A stretch of DNA of 64,000 nt from Tatumella terrea (GTDB lineage Bacteria; Pseudomonadota; Gammaproteobacteria; Enterobacterales; Enterobacteriaceae): NCBI RefSeq assembly GCF_039523755.1, contig NZ_BAAAFX010000013.1, positions 414,320 through 478,319 of the forward strand. Reading direction: 5' to 3'. Under the pieces are notes generated by a model. That model searched no databases. It worked only from the letters and a program-made list of their open reading frames with translations, and was not told where the DNA came from. Position numbers and translations under genes: made by a program. Position 1 is the stretch's first letter, and every line of letters starts with the position of its first letter. Positions 43,126 to 52,631 of the stretch are shown in pieces.

Positions 43126-44397
43126 ATGACAGAGAAGCGCAAAGACGGTTCAGGTAAGTTGCTGTACTGCTCTTTTTGCGGCAAGAGCCAGCATGAAGTG
43201 CGTAAACTGATTGCCGGACCGTCAGTGTATATCTGTGATGAATGCGTCGATTTATGCAACGACATTATCCGCGAGGAAATCAAAGAAGTTGCACCGCATC
43301 GTGAACGTAGTGCCCTGCCTACGCCGCGCGAAATACGCGTTCATCTCGATGATTACGTGATTGGCCAGGAAAAAGCCAAGAAAGTTCTGTCAGTAGCGGT
43401 ATATAACCACTACAAGCGTCTGCGCAATGGTGATACCAGCAATGGCGTTGAACTGGGCAAGAGTAACATTCTGCTGATTGGTCCGACCGGTAGCGGTAAA
43501 ACCTTACTGGCCGAAACCCTGGCGCGTTTACTGGATGTGCCTTTCACCATGGCCGATGCCACCACCCTGACCGAAGCCGGTTATGTGGGTGAGGATGTGG
43601 AAAACATCATCCAGAAACTGCTGCAGAAATGTGATTATGATGTGCAGAAAGCACAACGCGGTATCGTCTACATCGACGAAATTGACAAAATTTCCCGTAA
43701 ATCGGATAACCCGTCAATCACCCGTGATGTCTCCGGTGAAGGGGTTCAGCAGGCTTTACTGAAACTGATCGAAGGGACAGTCGCCGCCGTTCCGCCTCAG
43801 GGAGGACGTAAACATCCGCAGCAGGAATTTTTACAGGTCGATACCTCTAAAATCCTGTTTATCTGTGGCGGTGCGTTCGCCGGCCTGGATAAAGTGATTG
43901 CTCAGCGTGTCGAAACCGGCTCCGGTATCGGGTTTGGCGCCACGGTCAAAGATAAGTCTCAGAAAGCGACTGAAGGTGAATTACTGTCCCAGGTTGAACC
44001 TGAAGACTTAATTAAATTCGGTCTGATCCCTGAGTTTATCGGTCGTCTGCCGGTGGTTGCGACGCTGAATGAACTGAGTGAAGAAGCGCTGATCCAGATC
44101 CTGCGTGAGCCGAAAAATGCCCTGACCAAGCAGTATCAGGCATTATTCAGCCTCGAGGGTGCAGAGCTTGAGTTCCGCGATGAAGCACTGACGGCGATTG
44201 CCAAAAAAGCCATGGCCCGTAAAACCGGTGCCCGTGGTCTGCGCTCTATCGTGGAAGCCGCTTTACTGGATACCATGTACGATTTACCGTCCATGGAAGG
44301 GATTGAAAAAGTCGTCATTGATGATTCTGTCATTGAAGGCAAATCCGAACCTATGCTGATCTACAGCACGCAGGAAGCACAGGCTTCTGGCGAATAA
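43126..44397 (+). CDS. clpX: Clp protease ATPase subunit ClpX
   Basis: ClpX is the AAA+ unfoldase of ClpXP. The 423-residue protein (E. coli 424) has the N-terminal zinc domain with Cys15, Cys18, Cys37 and Cys40, Walker A GPTGSGKT at 119-126, the pore loop GYVGED at 152, Walker B VYIDEID at 181-187, and the ClpP-docking IGF loop at 268-270. It lies 125 bp after clpP on the same strand. Confidence 0.98.
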   Translation: MTEKRKDGSGKLLYCSFCGKSQHEVRKLIAGPSVYICDECVDLCNDIIREEIKEVAPHRERSALPTPREIRVHLDDYVIGQEKAKKVLSVAVYNHYKRLRNGDTSNGVELGKSNILLIGPTGSGKTLLAETLARLLDVPFTMADATTLTEAGYVGEDVENIIQKLLQKCDYDVQKAQRGIVYIDEIDKISRKSDNPSITRDVSGEGVQQALLKLIEGTVAAVPPQGGRKHPQQEFLQVDTSKILFICGGAFAGLDKVIAQRVETGSGIGFGATVKDKSQKATEGELLSQVEPEDLIKFGLIPEFIGRLPVVATLNELSEEALIQILREPKNALTKQYQALFSLEGAELEFRDEALTAIAKKAMARKTGARGLRSIVEAALLDTMYDLPSMEGIEKVVIDDSVIEGKSEPMLIYSTQEAQASGE

Positions 44398-44426
44398 TTC
44401 AGCAATTCCGGCAGTCCGGTAACGAA

Positions 44427-44459
44427 TGAAAGGGGAAAATTGCTTCCCCTTTCATTTTT
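44427..44459 (+). terminator. Rho-independent terminator of clpX
   Basis: The stem TGAAAGGGGAA/TTCCCCTTTCA with a 6-nt loop is followed by a T-run, 29 bp after the stop. Confidence 0.93.
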
Positions 44460-44472
44460 CTCGCATTTATGA

Positions 44473-44501
44473 CATTGAATGTGGTGTCAACATCCCCATA
44501 T
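44473..44501 (+). promoter_or_regulatory. Sigma-32 (heat shock) promoter of lon
   Basis: CATTGAA at 44473-44479 and CCCCATAT at 44494-44501 with a 14-bp spacer match the RpoH consensus, and the surrounding bases resemble the E. coli lon promoter. It lies about 90 bp before lon. Confidence 0.85.
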
Positions 44502-44590
44502 ACTCAATTATCTTTGGGCCTTTAGCACCCTGGTCAGACGAATGGGGTGGCAGCCTGTTACCTGGCGGAAATTAACTAAGAGAGAGCTCT

Positions 44591-46942
44591 ATGACTTCTG
44601 AGCGTTCCGAACGCATTGAAATCCCCGTATTGCCATTACGCGATGTGGTGGTTTATCCGCACATGGTTATTCCGTTGTTTGTTGGGCGCGAGAAATCGAT
44701 ACGCTGTCTGGAAGCAGCGATGGACAACGATAAAAAGATCCTGCTGGTGGCTCAGAAAGAAGCCACGACAGATGAACCCGGCGTCGGTGATCTTTTTTCA
44801 GTAGGTACTGTTGCTTCTGTCCTGCAAATGCTGAAACTTCCTGATGGTACGGTCAAGGTACTGGTTGAAGGGTTACAGCGTGCACATATCGACACCCTCG
44901 CCGATGACGGTGACCATTTTGTAGCCCGTGCAGACTATCTGGCGTCTGCAGAGATTGAAGAACGTGAGCAGGAAGTCCTGGTCCGTACCGCAGTCAATCA
45001 GTTTGAAGGCTACATAAAACTGAATAAGAAGATCCCACCGGAAGTGCTGACATCGCTGAACAATATCGATGATGCGGCGCGTCTGGCGGATACCATTGCA
45101 GCGCATATGCCGCTGAAACTGGCAGATAAACAGTCTGTGCTTGAGATGACTGACATCACAGAGCGCCTCGAATACCTGATGGCGATGATGGAGTCTGAAA
45201 TTGACCTGCTGCAGGTCGAGAAACGCATCCGTAACCGCGTCAAGAAACAGATGGAAAAAAGCCAGCGCGAGTACTATCTGAACGAGCAGATGAAGGCGAT
45301 TCAGAAAGAACTCGGCGAGATGGACGACGCTCCTGACGAATTTGAAGCACTGCAGCGTAAAATTGATGCGGCCAGAATGCCGAAAGAGGCAAAAGAAAAA
45401 ACCGAAGCTGAGCTGCAGAAACTGAAAATGATGTCACCGATGTCTGCAGAAGCGACAGTGGTGCGTGGTTATATCGACTGGATGGTTCAGGTGCCCTGGA
45501 CCGGCCGAAGCAAGGTCAAAAAAGACCTGCGTAAGGCGCAGGAGACGCTGGATACCGACCACTACGGTCTTGAGCGTGTGAAGGATCGTATCCTTGAGTA
45601 TTTAGCGGTCCAGAGCCGTGTGAATAAAATCAAGGGGCCTATCCTCTGTCTGGTAGGGCCTCCGGGGGTCGGTAAGACCTCACTGGGACAGTCCATTGCT
45701 AAAGCGACCGGTCGTAAATATGTGCGTATGGCACTGGGCGGCGTTCGTGATGAAGCAGAAATCCGTGGACACCGCCGGACGTACATTGGCTCAATGCCTG
45801 GCAAACTCATCCAGAAAATGGCGAAAGTCGGGGTGAAAAACCCGCTGTTCCTGCTGGATGAAATTGACAAAATGTCGTCTGATATGCGTGGCGACCCGGC
45901 CTCTGCGTTGCTGGAAGTGCTGGACCCGGAACAGAATATCGCCTTTAACGATCACTACCTGGAAGTGGATTATGACTTGTCCGACGTGATGTTTGTCGCG
46001 ACCTCAAACTCCATGAACATCCCGGCACCACTGCTGGACCGTATGGAAGTGATCCGTCTGTCCGGTTATACCGAAGACGAAAAGCTGAATATTGCTAAGC
46101 GTCACCTGTTACCGAAACAGATTGAGCGTAATGCACTGAAGCCGAAAGAAATTACGGTGGAAGACAGTGCGCTGATGGGCATCATCCGCTATTACACCCG
46201 AGAAGCCGGTGTGCGTAGCCTGGAACGTGAACTGTCTAAACTGTGTCGTAAAGCAGTGAAAGCATTGTTACTGGATAAAAACCAGAAACACATCACCATC
46301 AACAGCGAAAACCTGAAGGATTTCCTCGGGGTACAACGCTTTGATTACGGACGTGCCGACGAAGAAAACCGTATCGGTCAGGTCACCGGTCTGGCATGGA
46401 CCGAAGTCGGCGGTGATCTGCTGACCATCGAAACGGCCAGTGTGCCGGGTAAAGGTAAACTGACCTATACCGGTTCTCTGGGCGAGGTGATGCAGGAATC
46501 TATCCAGGCGGCGCTGACCGTTGTCCGTGCCCGGGCCGATTCACTGGGGATCAGCAGTGACTTCTACGAGAAAAGGGACATTCACGTCCACGTTCCGGAA
46601 GGTGCAACCCCGAAAGATGGCCCGAGTGCAGGTATTGCCATGTGTACCGCGCTGGTCTCCAGCCTGACGGGGAACCCGGTGCGTGCCGATGTGGCGATGA
46701 CCGGAGAAATTACGCTGCGGGGTCAGGTATTACCTATCGGTGGCCTGAAGGAAAAACTGCTGGCAGCGCATCGCGGCGGTATCAAAACCGTCCTGATCCC
46801 TGATGAAAACAAGCGAGACCTGGAAGAGATCCCGGATAACGTGATCGCCGACCTGAAAATTCATCCGGTTAAACGTATCGAAGAAGTGCTGAGTCTGGCA
46901 CTGGAACGTGCGCCTGAAGGGTTTGAAGTCGTCAGTCACTAG
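44591..46942 (+). CDS. lon: ATP-dependent protease Lon
   Basis: Lon degrades misfolded and regulatory proteins in the cytoplasm. The 783-residue protein (E. coli 784) has an N-terminal substrate domain beginning IEIPVLPLRDVVVYPHMV, coiled helices around 200-300, Walker A GPPGVGKTS near 356, and the C-terminal Ser-Lys protease domain with the serine in PKDGPSAGIAM and the lysine in LKEKLLAAHRGG. It has a heat-shock promoter and is followed by hupB. Confidence 0.98.
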   Translation: MTSERSERIEIPVLPLRDVVVYPHMVIPLFVGREKSIRCLEAAMDNDKKILLVAQKEATTDEPGVGDLFSVGTVASVLQMLKLPDGTVKVLVEGLQRAHIDTLADDGDHFVARADYLASAEIEEREQEVLVRTAVNQFEGYIKLNKKIPPEVLTSLNNIDDAARLADTIAAHMPLKLADKQSVLEMTDITERLEYLMAMMESEIDLLQVEKRIRNRVKKQMEKSQREYYLNEQMKAIQKELGEMDDAPDEFEALQRKIDAARMPKEAKEKTEAELQKLKMMSPMSAEATVVRGYIDWMVQVPWTGRSKVKKDLRKAQETLDTDHYGLERVKDRILEYLAVQSRVNKIKGPILCLVGPPGVGKTSLGQSIAKATGRKYVRMALGGVRDEAEIRGHRRTYIGSMPGKLIQKMAKVGVKNPLFLLDEIDKMSSDMRGDPASALLEVLDPEQNIAFNDHYLEVDYDLSDVMFVATSNSMNIPAPLLDRMEVIRLSGYTEDEKLNIAKRHLLPKQIERNALKPKEITVEDSALMGIIRYYTREAGVRSLERELSKLCRKAVKALLLDKNQKHITINSENLKDFLGVQRFDYGRADEENRIGQVTGLAWTEVGGDLLTIETASVPGKGKLTYTGSLGEVMQESIQAALTVVRARADSLGISSDFYEKRDIHVHVPEGATPKDGPSAGIAMCTALVSSLTGNPVRADVAMTGEITLRGQVLPIGGLKEKLLAAHRGGIKTVLIPDENKRDLEEIPDNVIADLKIHPVKRIEEVLSLALERAPEGFEVVSH

Positions 46943-47140
46943 TACTGCTGACGGGGTTCGCTGAGGGCTGAAGATCGCCGGATGACGGCGATCTTCAGCG
47001 AATTCCGGTCCGTAAAGGCCGGAAATGAAGATTCGGACTGAATACCGTTGTATCGGGCTGAGATGCTTGCTATAACAAGGCTGTTCTTTACCGGGGCAGT
47101 AGCCTGGCGGTGAAGTGAAAAATTAAAAGGGGATGATAGA

Positions 47141-47413
47141 GTGAATAAATCACAATTGATCGACAAAATTGCTGCAAATGCGGATATCTCCAAGGCAGCG
47201 GCTGGACGTGTATTAGATGCTTTTATGGGTGCAGTCACCGATTCACTGAAAGACGGTGATGAAGTTGCTCTGGTCGGTTTCGGGACGTTCTCTGTCCGTG
47301 AAAGAGCTGAGCGTACCGGACGTAACCCTCAGACCGGGAAAGAAATCACTATCCCGGCCGGTAAAGTCCCGGGCTTCCGTGCAGGTAAAGCGCTGAAAGA
47401 CTCTGTTAATTAA
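47141..47413 (+). CDS. hupB: DNA-binding protein HU-beta
   Basis: HU is a histone-like dimer that bends DNA. The 90-residue protein equals E. coli HupB; the start is GTG at 47141 (MNKSQLIDKIAANAD), with GGGG upstream. The beta-arm sequence GRNPQTGKEITIPA and the last VPGFRAGKALKDSVN are conserved. Its order lon-hupB-ppiD is the same as in E. coli. Confidence 0.98.
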   Translation: MNKSQLIDKIAANADISKAAAGRVLDAFMGAVTDSLKDGDEVALVGFGTFSVRERAERTGRNPQTGKEITIPAGKVPGFRAGKALKDSVN

Positions 47414-47484
47414 TAAATTTTAGCAACATGAAAGGAATTTCTTTCATGCATTGAGGACTGTGCAGACGTTCTCATGTAACATAC

Positions 47485-47514
47485 AGGCACATCATGGTGA
47501 TGTGCCTTTTTTTA
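47485..47514 (+). terminator. Rho-independent terminator of hupB
   Basis: The 10-bp stem AGGCACATCA/TGATGTGCCT with TGG loop is followed by seven Ts. A second, weaker dyad ATGAAAG/CTTTCAT lies nearer the stop at 47428-47449. Confidence 0.92.
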
Positions 47515-47657
47515 TGCCGGATACCGGTAAAATCAGATCCGGCGGCTGCATCACCAGAAAACGATGAAAAACTGCTGACACCTCGGTCGGCTGGTTTTTG
47601 AGTTGAACGGCGACGGTAAAGCGTCATATTTACACTACAGCGGAGTGTTGCCATACC

Positions 47658-49526
47658 ATGATGGACAATTTACGCACGGCCTCTAGCCACATCGTGCTGA
47701 AGATTATACTGGGACTGATCATTGTTTCATTCGTGCTGACCGGCGTGGGTAACTATTTGATTGGTGGTAATAGCGATTACGCTGCAAAAGTTAATGGCAC
47801 GACGATTAGCAGGGCAGAGCTTGAAAATGCGTTCAACAATGAGCGTAGCCGCGAGCAGCAACAGCTGGGGGCGCAATTCTCTCAACTGGCCGCTAACCCG
47901 CAATTTATGCAGCAGATGCGTCAGCAGGCAATGTCTGACCTGATCGATCAGACGCTGATGCAACAGTATGTCAAGTCATTGAATCTTGATGTCAGTGACG
48001 CGCAGATCAAAGAAGCTATCTTTGCTCAGAAAGCGTTCCAGACTGACGGCCGGTTTGATAATGCCCGTTTTAATGGTCTGATTAACAACATGGGGTATAC
48101 CGCGGATCAGTACGCCGCTGCGCTGCGTAAAAGCCTGGTAACCAGTCAGATTGTCAATGCGGTGACCAACACCGACTTTGTGCTGAAGAATGAAAGCAGC
48201 CAGTTAGTCAGCCTGATAGCGCAGACCCGCAGCGTCCGCGAAGCGGCGTTCAATACGGATGCACTGGCGGCGAAACAGACGGCCTCTGATGATGAAATCA
48301 GCAGCTATTATCAGCAGCATAAAGACAGCTTTATGACTCCGGAACAATTCCGCGTCAGCTATATTGAACTGGATGCTTCGGCACTGCAAAAAACGCCGAC
48401 TCAGCAACAGGTTCAGGCATGGTATGACAGCCATAAGAGCGACTATACCCAGCAACAACAGACCCGTTTCAGTGTCATCCAGGTGAAAACCGGGGCCGAG
48501 GCTCAGGCTATTCTGGCGCAACTGAAGCAGGGGGCAGATTTTGCGACCCTCGCGAAAGAAAAGTCTGTCGATGCTATTTCTGCTCGTAAAGGCGGAGATA
48601 TGGGCTGGCTGGAACAGGACACTCTGCCGGATGAGCTGAAAAATGCCGGCCTGACGCAAAAAGGTCAGTTGTCGGGCGTGATCAAAAGTTCGGTCGGTTA
48701 CCTGATTGCCCGTCTGGATGATATTCATCCGCAGCAGGTTCAGCCACTGTCTGCGGTTTATAACACCGTAGCGCAGCAGGCCGCACAGGATGCGGCGGTC
48801 AGCGAGTTCTATAAGTTACAGCAGAAAGTGAGTGATGCCGCGAGCAATAACAATACCTCACTGGCCGGTGCAGAAAGCGCAGCCGGGGTGAAATCTGTTG
48901 AAACTGACTGGTTCAGCCGTGACTCAGTGCCGGCGGCACTGAACTTTGATCCGGTGAAGCAGGTACTGTTCGGCGGTACGCTGCTCGGCAGCAACGGTTC
49001 TGTGGGCAGCAACTCTGACATTATCAGTGTCGATGGCGACAGAGCTTTCGTGGTCCGTATTTCAGAGCACAAACCTGAAGCGGTGAAACCGCTGGATCAG
49101 GTCAAAGCGCAGATTGCCGACCGTATTAAGCATGATAAAGCGATGCAGCTGGCCCGCACACAGGCCGCGTCGGTTATCGATGAACTGAAAGCCGGTAACA
49201 CCACTGCCTTTGATGCTGCCGGACTGAAATTCGGCGAAGCTGAGACGCTGAGCCGTAATAGCCAGAGTTCGCTGACGTCCACAGCCTTTGCATTGCCGGA
49301 GCCGGCAGCAGGTAAATCTTCTTACGGCATCAGTGAGGATATGCTGGGGAATGTGGTTATCCTGTCTCTGGATAAAGTGATCCCCGGGACTTTACCGGCA
49401 GCGCAGGTCACTCAACTGGTTAACGGTGTGAGCCAGAATAATGCGCAGCTGGTCTTTGCCGCGCTGTTACAGAACCTGCGTCATGATGCGAAAATTAAGA
49501 TCGGTGCGGCGGCACAATCCGAGTAA
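47658..49526 (+). CDS. ppiD: PpiD, inner-membrane periplasmic chaperone
   Basis: PpiD is anchored in the inner membrane near SecYEG and helps newly exported proteins fold. The 622-residue protein (E. coli 623) has one N-terminal membrane helix (about 16-34), a large periplasmic SurA-like region, and a parvulin-type domain around 265-355 (QARFSVIQVKTG-like segment, KGGDMGWLEQDTLPDELK). It begins MMDNLRTASSHIVLK; a one-residue-shorter start is possible. Confidence 0.97.
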   Translation: MMDNLRTASSHIVLKIILGLIIVSFVLTGVGNYLIGGNSDYAAKVNGTTISRAELENAFNNERSREQQQLGAQFSQLAANPQFMQQMRQQAMSDLIDQTLMQQYVKSLNLDVSDAQIKEAIFAQKAFQTDGRFDNARFNGLINNMGYTADQYAAALRKSLVTSQIVNAVTNTDFVLKNESSQLVSLIAQTRSVREAAFNTDALAAKQTASDDEISSYYQQHKDSFMTPEQFRVSYIELDASALQKTPTQQQVQAWYDSHKSDYTQQQQTRFSVIQVKTGAEAQAILAQLKQGADFATLAKEKSVDAISARKGGDMGWLEQDTLPDELKNAGLTQKGQLSGVIKSSVGYLIARLDDIHPQQVQPLSAVYNTVAQQAAQDAAVSEFYKLQQKVSDAASNNNTSLAGAESAAGVKSVETDWFSRDSVPAALNFDPVKQVLFGGTLLGSNGSVGSNSDIISVDGDRAFVVRISEHKPEAVKPLDQVKAQIADRIKHDKAMQLARTQAASVIDELKAGNTTAFDAAGLKFGEAETLSRNSQSSLTSTAFALPEPAAGKSSYGISEDMLGNVVILSLDKVIPGTLPAAQVTQLVNGVSQNNAQLVFAALLQNLRHDAKIKIGAAAQSE

Positions 49527-49560
49527 CTGACCGCATAAAATAATGTCACTCTGTAACCCG

Positions 49561-49592
49561 AAAGGCTGCTTTTTGCAGCCTTTCGTTTTTTT
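49561..49592 (+). terminator. Rho-independent terminator of ppiD
   Basis: The stem AAAGGCTGC/GCAGCCTTT with a T5 loop and following T-run lies 34 bp after the stop. Confidence 0.93.
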
Positions 49593-49662
49593 ATCCGGGG
49601 CACTCTGTCGCGTCCCGGAGAGCTCTGTCATCGTATGGCTGAATTTTCATCTATGGAGAGCC

Positions 49663-50001
49663 ATGACTATGTTAAAGGAACAACGACGCTTCCGGATTTT
49701 TTCATTATGTTTGGCCCTGGCGGCCTGCAGTTTTCAGTCTCCTGCCACCCCTTCCGCGACAGTGGCTGGCAGCCCCGCACCGGTGGCGGAGGAACAGGCC
49801 GGTCCCGGAAAAGTAAGTATTAATCAGGCCACGGCAGAAATGCTGGCAGAGGCCATGAACGGGGTCGGATTAAAGAAAGCCCGGTCGATAGTGGAATATC
49901 GCGAGCAGTACGGGCCTTTTACCTCGGTAGAGCAGTTGGCAGAGGTTCCGGGGATGGGCACCAGCCTGGTCGAACGGAATCTCAGCCGGCTGACACTCTG
50001 A
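49663..50001 (+). CDS. ybaV: YbaV, ComEA-like helix-hairpin-helix protein
   Basis: The 112-residue protein (E. coli YbaV 123) has an exported N-terminus and a helix-hairpin-helix domain over about the last 62 residues (VSINQATAEMLAEAMNGVGL, then EYREQYGPF and VPGMGTSLVERNL), related to the ComEA DNA-binding domain. A lipobox ending LAAC (Cys22) suggests a lipoprotein here. The ATG at 49663 follows GGAG; an ATG two codons later is an alternative. Its function is unknown; DNA binding is inferred from the domain. Confidence 0.88.
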   Translation: MTMLKEQRRFRIFSLCLALAACSFQSPATPSATVAGSPAPVAEEQAGPGKVSINQATAEMLAEAMNGVGLKKARSIVEYREQYGPFTSVEQLAEVPGMGTSLVERNLSRLTL

Positions 50002-50172
50002 CCCGGGCGTGCTGCTTTGCCGCGTGACCGGTTTGCGGCACAGCCAGGGGCAAAGAGACGACAGCACAGACCAGAGACGGGAAAACCGCAGGAGTACACC
50101 GCAGCAGGGGTGTCACAGCATACCGGAACGATTGCAGATGAGTCAGCTGCGTCCGTAGCGGGGAGTCTGAAA

Positions 50173-50206
50173 GCACAGGGGCAGCCCTGAATGTGCTCCC
50201 CTGTGC
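50173..50206 (-). terminator. Inverted repeat downstream of queC
   Basis: Perfect 9-bp arms GCACAGGGG and CCCCTGTGC with a 16-nt loop lie 11 bp beyond the queC stop. Only TTT follows on the minus strand, so termination would be weak. Confidence 0.5.
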
Positions 50207-50216
50207 ATCAGAACGG

Positions 50217-50912
50217 CTATTGCAGACCGGTTTTTTGCTTCATCGCATCCATCACGGCATGCGGGTTTTGCTGGTAATCGTCCAGCCCTCTGGCCCTGAG
50301 GTGACAGGCCGCACATTCACCGCAGCCATCGCCCTGGATACCGTTATAACAGGTCAGTGTCGCAGTACGCACCAGCGGCAATTGTTTCCAGTAATCGGCC
50401 AGGGCCCAGGTTTCTGCCTTATTCAGCCACATCAGGGGCGTTTCGAAACGCACATTACGGGCCATACCCAGTTCAACGGCATGGTTCAGTGCTTTGACGA
50501 AATCGTTTCTGCAGTCCGGATAGCCGGAGAAGTCGGTTTCACACACCCCGGTGATGACGGCCTCTGCATTCACCTGATAGGCATAAATGGACGCGAGGGT
50601 CAGAAACAGAATATTTCGGCCTGGTACGAAGGTACTCGGCAGTCCATTGCTGTCCGGGGTATAGGCAGGCACCGGAATATTGTCTCTGGTCAGACTGCTG
50701 ATGGCCAGTTCGTTGAGCAACGTGACATCCAGCACTTTGTGGGCACAGGCGCCCAGTTGCTGACTGAGCTGGCGGGCAACATCAATCTCCTGACGATGGC
50801 GTTGACCATAATCAAAAGTGACGCAATGTACCTCATCATACTGATTCAGGGCCTGAATCAGGCAGGTGGTGGAATCCTGCCCGCCACTAAAAACTACTAC
50901 AGCGCTTTTCAT
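50217..50912 (-). CDS. queC: 7-cyano-7-deazaguanine synthase QueC
   Basis: QueC converts 7-carboxy-7-deazaguanine to preQ0 with ammonia and ATP, feeding the queuosine pathway that uses QueA and Tgt. The start at 50912 (MKSAVVVFSGGQDS) gives 231 residues, as in E. coli. The PP-loop is SGGQDSTT, and the zinc site has four cysteines in the C-terminal region (TCYNGIQGDGCGECAAC). The ybaW gene that follows ybaV in E. coli is absent here. Confidence 0.97.
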   Translation of the reverse strand: MKSAVVVFSGGQDSTTCLIQALNQYDEVHCVTFDYGQRHRQEIDVARQLSQQLGACAHKVLDVTLLNELAISSLTRDNIPVPAYTPDSNGLPSTFVPGRNILFLTLASIYAYQVNAEAVITGVCETDFSGYPDCRNDFVKALNHAVELGMARNVRFETPLMWLNKAETWALADYWKQLPLVRTATLTCYNGIQGDGCGECAACHLRARGLDDYQQNPHAVMDAMKQKTGLQ

Positions 50913-50995
50913 TATCAATATTCCCGTCAAAAATACCGGCCTATGTTACCGCCTGACGGACAAAAGAACAAAACTGGCGGCACAGAAGGGTGTTT

Positions 50996-52033
50996 TTAGC
51001 AGGGGAGTTGTGACTGAAATCCGCTGATATCCCCGATATTTTCTGCGACCCATGCCGGGTTGTAATATGTCTCCGGGTAGCGCTCGCCGCTGTCGCAGAT
51101 TAATGTCACCAGCGAGCCACACTCACCGTTGGCTTTCATTTTTTCCGCCACATGTAACAACCCGATGAAATTAGTGCCGGTCGAGGGGCCTACGCGACGA
51201 CCGAGAATTTTTTCCAGCGCGTACATTCCGGCCAGCGATGCACCGTCAGGAACTTTTAGCATCTCATCGATGACATCCGGCAGGAAAGATGGCTCGACCC
51301 GTGGGCGACCGATACCCTCAATCCTGCTGCCCGCTGAGTGGTTCAGTCCGGGATCCCGGTGTTTCCAGTAATCATAAAAGACGGAGTTTTCCGGATCGGT
51401 CACCAGAAGGCGGGTAGGGGCACCGCGATAGCGGATGTAACGACCGAGCGTAGCGGAAGTCCCTCCGGTACCGGCACTCATTACCAGAGTATGTGGCACC
51501 GGGTAGGGTTCATCCTGCATCTGACGAAAAATACTCTCGGCAATATTATTATTGCTGCGCCAGTCGGTGGCCCGCTCTGCGTAGGTGAACTGATCCATAT
51601 AATGCCCCTGTTGTTCGCGGGCCAGCTGTGCAGACTGCTGATAGATTTCAGACGAGGTTGCCACGAAGTGACACTGACCGCCATAGAACCTGATCTGTTC
51701 TGTTTTACGCCGGGCTGTACTGGCGGGCATCACAGCGATAAAGGGTAACCCCAGCAGACGGGCAAAATAGGCTTCAGAAACGGCTGTACTCCCGGAAGAA
51801 GCTTCGATGACCGGGGTATGCTGATTGATCCAGCCATTGCTCAGGCCATAGAGGAAGAGGGAACGTGCCAGCCGGTGCTTCAGACTACCACTGGGATGGG
51901 TGCTCTCATCTTTCAGGTAGAAATGAATTCCCGGATACTCTTTCAGGCTAAAGCGGATCAGGTGTGTATCGGCAGAGCGCCGGAAGTCAGCATTAAGTTC
52001 GTTAACAGCATCGCGTACCCAGGTATCAGCCAT
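50996..52033 (-). CDS. cdsH: PLP-dependent cysteine desulfhydrase (CdsH/CcdA type)
   Basis: The 345-residue protein belongs to the cysteine synthase/cystathionine beta-synthase fold family. The PLP lysine is Lys52 in HPSGSLKHRLA, the substrate loop is EASSGSTAVSEAYFARL, and the phosphate-binding glycine loop is SAGTGGTSATLG. It is divergent from decR, an arrangement I recall for the Salmonella cysteine desulfhydrase CdsH and for a Pantoea cysteine-inducible desulfhydrase. It probably breaks cysteine into pyruvate, ammonia and sulfide to relieve cysteine toxicity. True cysteine synthase activity cannot be excluded from sequence alone; E. coli has ybaE and cof at this position. Confidence 0.82.
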   Translation of the reverse strand: MADTWVRDAVNELNADFRRSADTHLIRFSLKEYPGIHFYLKDESTHPSGSLKHRLARSLFLYGLSNGWINQHTPVIEASSGSTAVSEAYFARLLGLPFIAVMPASTARRKTEQIRFYGGQCHFVATSSEIYQQSAQLAREQQGHYMDQFTYAERATDWRSNNNIAESIFRQMQDEPYPVPHTLVMSAGTGGTSATLGRYIRYRGAPTRLLVTDPENSVFYDYWKHRDPGLNHSAGSRIEGIGRPRVEPSFLPDVIDEMLKVPDGASLAGMYALEKILGRRVGPSTGTNFIGLLHVAEKMKANGECGSLVTLICDSGERYPETYYNPAWVAENIGDISGFQSQLPC

Positions 52034-52111
52034 GGTTTTATCTCCGGAAATAAAAAAATAGCATAAAGCACCCTGCGGAAAAAAAGGTCACTAAATACGG
52101 TTTAAAATGGC

Positions 52112-52132
52112 AGAATAAGAGAAAGATATTCT
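52112..52132. promoter_or_regulatory. Candidate DecR operator between cdsH and decR
   Basis: The dyad AGAATA-N9-TATTCT lies in the 112-bp divergent promoter gap, 13 bp before the decR start. Its A/T-rich, dyad character fits Lrp/AsnC-family sites. The dyad is seen; DecR binding is inference. Confidence 0.45.
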
Positions 52133-52145
52133 CCATGGGGGCGTT

Positions 52146-52607
52146 ATGATAGATAAAACTGACCGAAAGCTGCTCGCTCTGTTACAGGAGGACAGTACAT
52201 TGTCCCTTCAGGAACTGGCCATGGCGGTTAACCTGACCTCAACGCCCTGCTGGAAGCGGCTGAAAAAACTGGAAGATAATGGCATTATACGCCGCCGTGT
52301 CACCCTGCTGGATGGTGAAAAGCTGGGGCTGGGACTGACCGCCTTTATGTTTGTAAAAACCAGACAACACAGTAAAGCGTGGTATCAGACCTTTTCGGAC
52401 CTGATCAACGGATTACCGGAAGTGATGGGGTGCTACCGGATGGCGGGGGAGTATGATTATCTGCTGCGTATTCAGGTTGCTGACATGAAAAGTTATGATG
52501 CTTTATATAAAAAGCTGGCCGAAAGCCTCGATGGTCTGACCGAAGTCACCTCCAGTTTTGCGATGGAAGAAATTAAATATACCACGGCCATTCCGCTGAG
52601 CGTTTAA
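52146..52607 (+). CDS. decR: DecR, Lrp/AsnC-family cysteine-responsive regulator
   Basis: DecR (YbaO) activates cysteine detoxification genes in response to cysteine in E. coli. The 153-residue protein (E. coli 152) has an N-terminal helix-turn-helix (about 3-60, TLSLQELAMAVNLTSTPCWK) and a C-terminal RAM ligand domain ending SSFAMEEIKYTTAIPL. Divergent placement beside the desulfhydrase gene suggests it is the direct regulator of that gene. It is 24 bp upstream of mdlA, with no terminator between. Confidence 0.95.
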   Translation: MIDKTDRKLLALLQEDSTLSLQELAMAVNLTSTPCWKRLKKLEDNGIIRRRVTLLDGEKLGLGLTAFMFVKTRQHSKAWYQTFSDLINGLPEVMGCYRMAGEYDYLLRIQVADMKSYDALYKKLAESLDGLTEVTSSFAMEEIKYTTAIPLSV

Positions 52608-52631
52608 AACGCGACATCATGAGATCTCTTT

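Noticed and set aside
50193..50999. Plus-strand 268-codon frame opposite queC
   Set aside because: Queuosine gene queC on the other strand is full length with all motifs, so this is its shadow.
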